Source of the DNA: Flavobacteriales bacterium UBA5040
GTDB taxonomy: Bacteria > Bacteroidota > Bacteroidia > Flavobacteriales > Weeksellaceae
DNA length: 64,000 nucleotides
Reading direction: 5' to 3'
Assembly (NCBI GenBank): GCA_002415135.1
Contig: DIBY01000023.1
Location: 1 to 64,000, forward strand
Shown here: one piece after another, positions 59,397 through 64,000 of the stretch
Position numbering within the stretch: the first letter of the stretch is position 1
Layout of the letters: every line of letters begins with the position of its first letter
Notes under the pieces: generated by a model
Told to the model about the DNA's origin: nothing
Database searches by the model: none
The model's input: only the letters and a program-made list of their open reading frames with translations
Made by a program: the position numbers and the translations under genes

Positions 59397-62360
59397 TTAA
59401 AAACCTAATTGAATACCAAATGATATGGTTCTGATCACCGGTGAAGAATACCAATATCTTCCCTTACCAACCCAAGACCAAGAATTGGAAGTTGACTCTG
59501 GATCATAGTTTAAGTCTTTATCAAACACGTAAGTTAAAAGATTGGTTCCTCTAGCGTAAATGGTTAAATTATTGATTCCGGAAGCTTCTTTAAAAATATC
59601 TCCGAAAGAATACGCTAATTTCATCTCTTTCAATCTGATATGATCTCCTTTGTTCAAGAAACGGGATGATTCTAATCTGGATTCGCTTGGGTTGTTGATC
59701 AACGCTTTTGGATTGTCTGTACTGTAGTTTTCTGCACCTGGCGCATCGGTCCAGCTATTGTACAATGCATCTTTAATTTGATTTCTGTTCGGGAAACGAC
59801 CGTCATGGATCGTGTAAGAGTGAACTCCATTTTGAACATAAAAATCAAACTGTCCTGCAATTAGGAAACTTAACGTGGTGTTTTTATATTTGAATTCATT
59901 GGTGATTCCGACATTATAGGTTGGGAAGGCGTTTTTACCTAACCATGCTTTTTCAGCATTTGTTTTCACATTGGTCACGGCAGTTCTCGTTCCGTCGGTG
60001 TACCACAATGCATCACCAGCTTTAATATTATTGGCAGCATCATTGGCTTGTGCTACTCCAGCCCAGATCCAGGTGTAGTATTCTCCCAATAAATGACCTG
60101 GCGCCAAGGCTACCAACTCGTTACTTCCATCAGAAGTGTCACCACCAAAAGTTGCAATATCAACGTTTAATTTTTGAACGATTGATTTTCCGTAAGAACC
60201 GTTTGCGTTGATAGACCATCTGAAGTTTTCAGTTTGAACCGGGATTGCATCAACCACGACTTCAAATCCACGGTTGCTGATATCTCCAACATTCGCATAG
60301 TAAGATCCTGGACCTCCTGTTTCTGCAGCAGGAAAGGCATAAAATATTGCTTCTTTTGTCAGTTTATCATAGTAATCCATGGAGAATTTCAAACGATCGT
60401 TGAAGAATCCAAAGTCGGCTCCAACATCAAAATGTCCGGATTGTTCCCAGGCTAAACTTCTGTTACCAGGAGTTGAAATGAAACCGTAACCATTCTGTCC
60501 ACCATAACCGATTTGAGAGTTGTACCCCAATGTTGCAAAAGCATCATACTGAGATCCCCACTGATCAGCGTAAGGAATATTTCCCAGAACTCCATAACTC
60601 GCTCTTAATGTTAAAGAAGAAAAAGCATTAGGAACAAAAGTTTCATTCATTACATTCCAAGATCCACCAACGGACCAGAAATTTCCGAATTTTTTATCGC
60701 CTAATGTTGAGTTCCCGTCACGTCTGATTTGTCCTGAAAGCGTATACTTACTATCTAAGGTGTAATTTAATCTACCGAAGTAAGATATTTGTCTCCAGGC
60801 GTAATCAGAATTATCTACCAATACTTCATCAGCAAACTGAAAATCCTGTCTTGGATCATTCATCGTAAGAGAGAACGAGTACAGATTATTGTAGGTATGA
60901 TCTTGAAACTCCATACCAGCATACGCCTGAAGATTGTGTCTGCCACCAAAAACATTACGGTATGATAAGGTGTTTACCCAGTTCCAGTCTAAGATTGTTG
61001 AACGGGCGTCACCGAAAAATCCTTTATCATCTTCCATTCCGATAAATACAGGGTGACCTGCGAGACCGAACTGTCTTTCAGTCATAAACGAAGCCTGTAA
61101 ACCGTATAATGAAGTGAAGTAAAAGTTTTTAACAAACTGATATTCTGCATTAACTGAAGCAATAAATGAATTGATGGTCGATTTTTGACCGGTTTCTTCT
61201 AAAATCGAAACTGGGTTAAATCCGGAAGTCAGTTCATTACTATCTGTAGGCCAAGTATCTTGGTTATAAACGCCATTTTTATATATTGAACGCCAAGGCG
61301 AAAGCATAATTGTAGAAGTTACGGGATTCGCCGAAGCCCGACCTCCGAAATAGGTGTTTCTTTTAATATTGGAATAATTGACATTCAAGCCGAATTTCAA
61401 TTTTTCAGAAGCCTTGTGATCGATCGCCATATTCAAACTTAATCGGTCGAAAGACGAAGATTTAACCAAAGGGCTATTGTTGTAATAAGATCCACCAATT
61501 CTAAATGAAGTATTTTCTCCACCACCACTTGCTCCGAAATTGTAAGTATTGACTACTGAAGAAGTTCTGTTCACTTCTTTGGACCAGTCTGTAAAGTCGC
61601 GAGAAGTTTTGATTGGTTCGTCAATGGGAATATACTCATCATAATAGTATTGAGTAGCTTCCGCCAAATCGGTAAATGTTCGGGCAATCCCGTTTCCTCC
61701 CTGAGAGTTCCACATTAGAATACCTCCGTATTTTAAATACTCTTCACCATTCATGAGCTCCATTTTATCGAAGGCTCTATCCTGAACACCGGTTTCAGTC
61801 GAGAATTCGAATCTGGTTTTCTGATTATATTTCCCTTTTTTGGTGGTAATGATAATTACTCCATTGGCACCACGTGAACCGTAGAGTGCCGTAGAAGATG
61901 CGTCTTTCAAAACAGTTACCGATTCAATCGCGTTGGGATCTATAGAAGCCAACGGATTCCACGATTCCATCATGGATGCGTTATCGGAACCTTTACCAAC
62001 CACTACTCCATCAATCACGTATAAAGGATTTGGAGTTCCGATAAGGGAGCTTACTCCTCTAATCGTAATCATGTTCGAAGAGCCGGGATCACCACTCGCA
62101 GAGGAGAAGTTCAAGCCGGCAACTCTACCGTTCAATACATCATCAACGGATGAAAATGGGGTAGATTCGAAATTAGCTTTAGAAACGACATTATAAGCTC
62201 CGACTTTTTGGGCTGGATCTAACTTAATCCCGCCAACCAAAATCACTTCCTGAATGTCTTTGACTTTTCCAGCCGTATCTCTCTTTGCTTTTTGAGCCAT
62301 TACCGTATGTCCAGCGAAGAACAATACACCAACAGTTAAAACTCGTAATTTTACATTCAT
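59397..62360 (-). CDS. SusC/RagA family TonB-dependent outer-membrane transporter
   Basis: A 987-residue receptor with signal peptide LTVGVLFFAGHTVMAQ. A TonB-box-like IQEVILVGG lies soon after the cleavage site; the usual CarboxypepD_reg-like domain is missing. The plug contains DDVLNGRVAGLNFSSASGDP, TIRGVSSLIGTPNPLYVIDG and STALYGSRGANGVIIITTKK. The barrel ends in VIRTISFGIQLGF, a terminal aromatic as expected. The start was chosen at MNVKLRV; the longer frame adds 20 residues of spacer. It works with the SusD lipoprotein that follows and with TonB. Confidence 0.96.
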   Translation of the reverse strand: MNVKLRVLTVGVLFFAGHTVMAQKAKRDTAGKVKDIQEVILVGGIKLDPAQKVGAYNVVSKANFESTPFSSVDDVLNGRVAGLNFSSASGDPGSSNMITIRGVSSLIGTPNPLYVIDGVVVGKGSDNASMMESWNPLASIDPNAIESVTVLKDASSTALYGSRGANGVIIITTKKGKYNQKTRFEFSTETGVQDRAFDKMELMNGEEYLKYGGILMWNSQGGNGIARTFTDLAEATQYYYDEYIPIDEPIKTSRDFTDWSKEVNRTSSVVNTYNFGASGGGENTSFRIGGSYYNNSPLVKSSSFDRLSLNMAIDHKASEKLKFGLNVNYSNIKRNTYFGGRASANPVTSTIMLSPWRSIYKNGVYNQDTWPTDSNELTSGFNPVSILEETGQKSTINSFIASVNAEYQFVKNFYFTSLYGLQASFMTERQFGLAGHPVFIGMEDDKGFFGDARSTILDWNWVNTLSYRNVFGGRHNLQAYAGMEFQDHTYNNLYSFSLTMNDPRQDFQFADEVLVDNSDYAWRQISYFGRLNYTLDSKYTLSGQIRRDGNSTLGDKKFGNFWSVGGSWNVMNETFVPNAFSSLTLRASYGVLGNIPYADQWGSQYDAFATLGYNSQIGYGGQNGYGFISTPGNRSLAWEQSGHFDVGADFGFFNDRLKFSMDYYDKLTKEAIFYAFPAAETGGPGSYYANVGDISNRGFEVVVDAIPVQTENFRWSINANGSYGKSIVQKLNVDIATFGGDTSDGSNELVALAPGHLLGEYYTWIWAGVAQANDAANNIKAGDALWYTDGTRTAVTNVKTNAEKAWLGKNAFPTYNVGITNEFKYKNTTLSFLIAGQFDFYVQNGVHSYTIHDGRFPNRNQIKDALYNSWTDAPGAENYSTDNPKALINNPSESRLESSRFLNKGDHIRLKEMKLAYSFGDIFKEASGINNLTIYARGTNLLTYVFDKDLNYDPESTSNSWSWVGKGRYWYSSPVIRTISFGIQLGF

Positions 62361-62756
62361 ATTAACACACTTTAATATATTTAATGTGACAAATATGTTA
62401 ATATTTTTTAACAAATGCAAATTTTATTCAAATAATGACAATGTTTTTTTTAATTTGTTAATGAAACCACTACAATGGAGTGATATTGTTTGTGAAATGA
62501 TAATTGAACTCTTTGTTAATGTTTTGTTAAACGCAAAACTCAAAAATTATATATCATGCATGAAATCTTTATTACAAACAGCATACTTTATCAACGTGTC
62601 CTTTCTTATCCATCTATTAATTTATTAATAAAATCAATAATTTCAAATCATCAGTATTGTAAAATATTTCGACCGAAGATCTGCCTCACAAAAAAGTCGC
62701 CTCTACGGTTGTAGAGGCGACTTGCAATATAATATAACTGTTATTAAAACAATTGA
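62361..62756. other. Gene-free spacer between SusCD systems
   Basis: This 396-base AT-rich gap contains the terminator of the right-hand susD-like gene and presumably the promoter of the SusC gene; I found no consensus promoter pair. An open frame at 62386-62628 on the plus strand has no family features. Confidence 0.6.
62687..62723 (-). terminator. Terminator of the right-hand susD-like gene
   Basis: AAGTCGCCTCTAC (62694-62706) and GTAGAGGCGACTT (62711-62723) form a perfect 13-base stem with loop GGTT. On the minus strand it is followed by TTTTGTG. Confidence 0.92.
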
Positions 62757-64000
62757 CTATCTATCGTTATTGATACTTGCTGGAATGTTTGGATTCGCAT
62801 CAATTTCTGACTGAGGAATTTTTAAGAAGAATCTCTTATCATCCGGCATCAAAGGATTGTTAGCCATTGGCAAACGGTGAACACCACCGCCGTCTCTTGG
62901 CAAACCTTTTCTTAGTCTTTTGGCATCATACCATTCAACTCCGATTTCTCCGTATAATTCTTTTCTTCTCTCTACCATAATTTCATCTAATAAAGCCTGA
63001 CCAGAATTAGTTGATTTTACTGCTGTAGCATCTCTATTCGCCTGTAATTCAAATAATAAATTATGTGCCGCAGTAGGATTGGTATAATATAAAGCTTCCG
63101 CCTCAATTAGAATCATCTCCGGAGTTCTCATTAAAGGAACATCTGAATCAAATCCGAATACAAATTTCTTTGTATATACTTTTCTAAAATCAGTACGCGT
63201 CGTCGTTACAAAAGTATTTCTTACATCAGTAGCAGTAAATAAGTTTTTAAAGTTTGCGTTGATGTACGTATTGTTATACGCAGATTCTGTTTGAGTAAAG
63301 AAAGCGTGAGGAGCTGTGTAGTAATACGCTGACTGATCATCAGTCTGCGGACTAGCTAGCATCCACTCTACACCTGCATCCATATTACTGAATCCGTTTT
63401 TGTAAACTTGTGGAGACAATGCAGCGGATACGTTACCACCGTAAGCTGCGTTAGCATTTTCTGCTGCCTTCGCCCAATTTCCCATTACCTGGTAAACACG
63501 TGCAGCAATACCATGCGCAACTTCGCTATTGAAATAAGATTTGTTCATACGATCGTCGCTACCCATTGCTAAAGATTTTTCTAAATCTGAAATAATGAAT
63601 GCGTACATATCAGCTTGAGTAGACATTGCTTTACCTTCTAACTGACTTGGTTTGTCATAGATCGGAGGTGCTGGTGCGGCAGTATCATATTTATAAGTAT
63701 GCTGGAATTCCAAACTTAACTCAAAATAAAAGAATGCTCTCATTGCATAAGCCTGACCTAAAAGTGGAGCTTTATCTGCTGCTGAAATTTGAGTACTTTC
63801 TTCCAAACCTTCAATTAATGCGTTGGTTTGGTTGATTAAGAAGTACAAGAAGTTCCAAGTAAATGCTGTTCTTCTGTAGTTCGGCTCTCTGTTATCATTT
63901 TGATAATCAGATTGAAACCAGCTTCCAGAATTCACAACATCGTTTCCTTTGTTGGTTCTTGCAAAATACATTGAACCTAAATTCCCTGTATCTGTAGCTG
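62757..64000 (-). CDS. RagB/SusD family nutrient-binding protein (partial)
   Basis: The C-terminal 414 codons of a SusD-family protein; the reading frame stays open to the right edge (GNLGSMYFARTNKGND at the edge), so the N-terminus and lipobox lie outside. SusD features are present: LINQTNALIEGLEESTQISA, LGQAYAMRAFFYFELSLEFQ (N-terminal fold), EMILIEAEALYYTNPTAAHN and IMVERRKELYGEIGVEWYDA. Its SusC partner would be farther right. It is a second, separate nutrient-uptake system with its own terminator. Confidence 0.93.
   Translation of the reverse strand, partial: ATDTGNLGSMYFARTNKGNDVVNSGSWFQSDYQNDNREPNYRRTAFTWNFLYFLINQTNALIEGLEESTQISAADKAPLLGQAYAMRAFFYFELSLEFQHTYKYDTAAPAPPIYDKPSQLEGKAMSTQADMYAFIISDLEKSLAMGSDDRMNKSYFNSEVAHGIAARVYQVMGNWAKAAENANAAYGGNVSAALSPQVYKNGFSNMDAGVEWMLASPQTDDQSAYYYTAPHAFFTQTESAYNNTYINANFKNLFTATDVRNTFVTTTRTDFRKVYTKKFVFGFDSDVPLMRTPEMILIEAEALYYTNPTAAHNLLFELQANRDATAVKSTNSGQALLDEIMVERRKELYGEIGVEWYDAKRLRKGLPRDGGGVHRLPMANNPLMPDDKRFFLKIPQSEIDANPNIPASINNDR

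Noticed and set aside
62386..62628. An 80-residue plus-strand frame between SusC and the second SusD gene
   Set aside because: It lies in AT-rich promoter DNA, with no recognisable domain and no conserved start.
1..64000. CRISPR array, prophage or integrative element
   Set aside because: No regularly spaced direct repeats, cas genes, integrase, transposase or structural phage genes were seen.

Overview
This window looks like chromosomal DNA of a flavobacterium in the Weeksellaceae (Chryseobacterium/Kaistella-like). The composition is AT-rich and Shine-Dalgarno sequences are absent. Promoters have the Bacteroidota form TTG-N17-23-TAnnTTTG. Typical Bacteroidota families are present: GLPGLI protein, GYDIA-type GHMP kinase, BshC, SusC/SusD, GH92, a fused CusA-TolC pump, a DUF6660-like protein, and a tmRNA tag ending in ALAA. 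No plasmid, prophage, transposase or CRISPR array was seen. Everything here comes from reading the sequence; family names come from recognised motifs, not from database searches.

Layout. 1-155 is the 5' end of a 16S rRNA gene on the minus strand, with three spaced promoter matches behind it. 998-6879 (minus) holds an ExbB-ExbD-ExbD-TonB energy-transduction operon, followed past a terminator hairpin by a small membrane protein, a PstS-like lipoprotein and a TPR protein. 7135-16107 holds leuS, a lipoprotein, a two-gene glycosyltransferase unit, a minus-strand O-methyltransferase/NlpC-P60/DUF1648-like/KDO-transferase operon and an OmpA-family lipoprotein. 16197-20614 (plus) has tilS-dsbD and an alpha/beta hydrolase bracketed by two copies of an ~80-base segment. 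20711-24379 (minus) has an AAA+ ATPase/YggS pair and a CarboxypepD_reg/GLPGLI pair. 24719-30096 has lipoproteins, a ferritin-like DUF892 protein, an NlpE/META lipoprotein and a regulator-membrane protein operon with a repeated inverted-repeat operator candidate.

30340-37322 has a GH92 mannosidase, a PspC-like/GNAT pair, lipoproteins, a SIMPL protein and tandem CarboxypepD_reg-like paralogues. 37323-37977 is a repeat-rich spacer, followed by tmRNA (37978-38373). 38582-46781 (minus) is a heavy-metal efflux operon: Cys-rich secreted protein, RND pump fused to its outer-membrane factor, adaptor and P-type ATPase. 47103-55788 (minus) has small envelope proteins, pckA, a GYDIA kinase, fabD, a LysM/periplasmic-binding protein, bshC and a DUF559 endonuclease-like gene. 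55867-64000 (minus) has a putative porin, a SusC/SusD pair and the C-terminal part of a second SusD.

The dominant themes are envelope work (TonB-driven uptake, porin and SusCD channels, lipoproteins, thiol chemistry, LPS KDO transfer) and metal or oxidative stress handling. The most interesting non-coding signals are a recurrent intergenic palindromic element (three copies), a 15-bp operator-like inverted repeat overlapping a -7 box, and an inverted repeat that encodes the C-terminus of the DUF559 gene.
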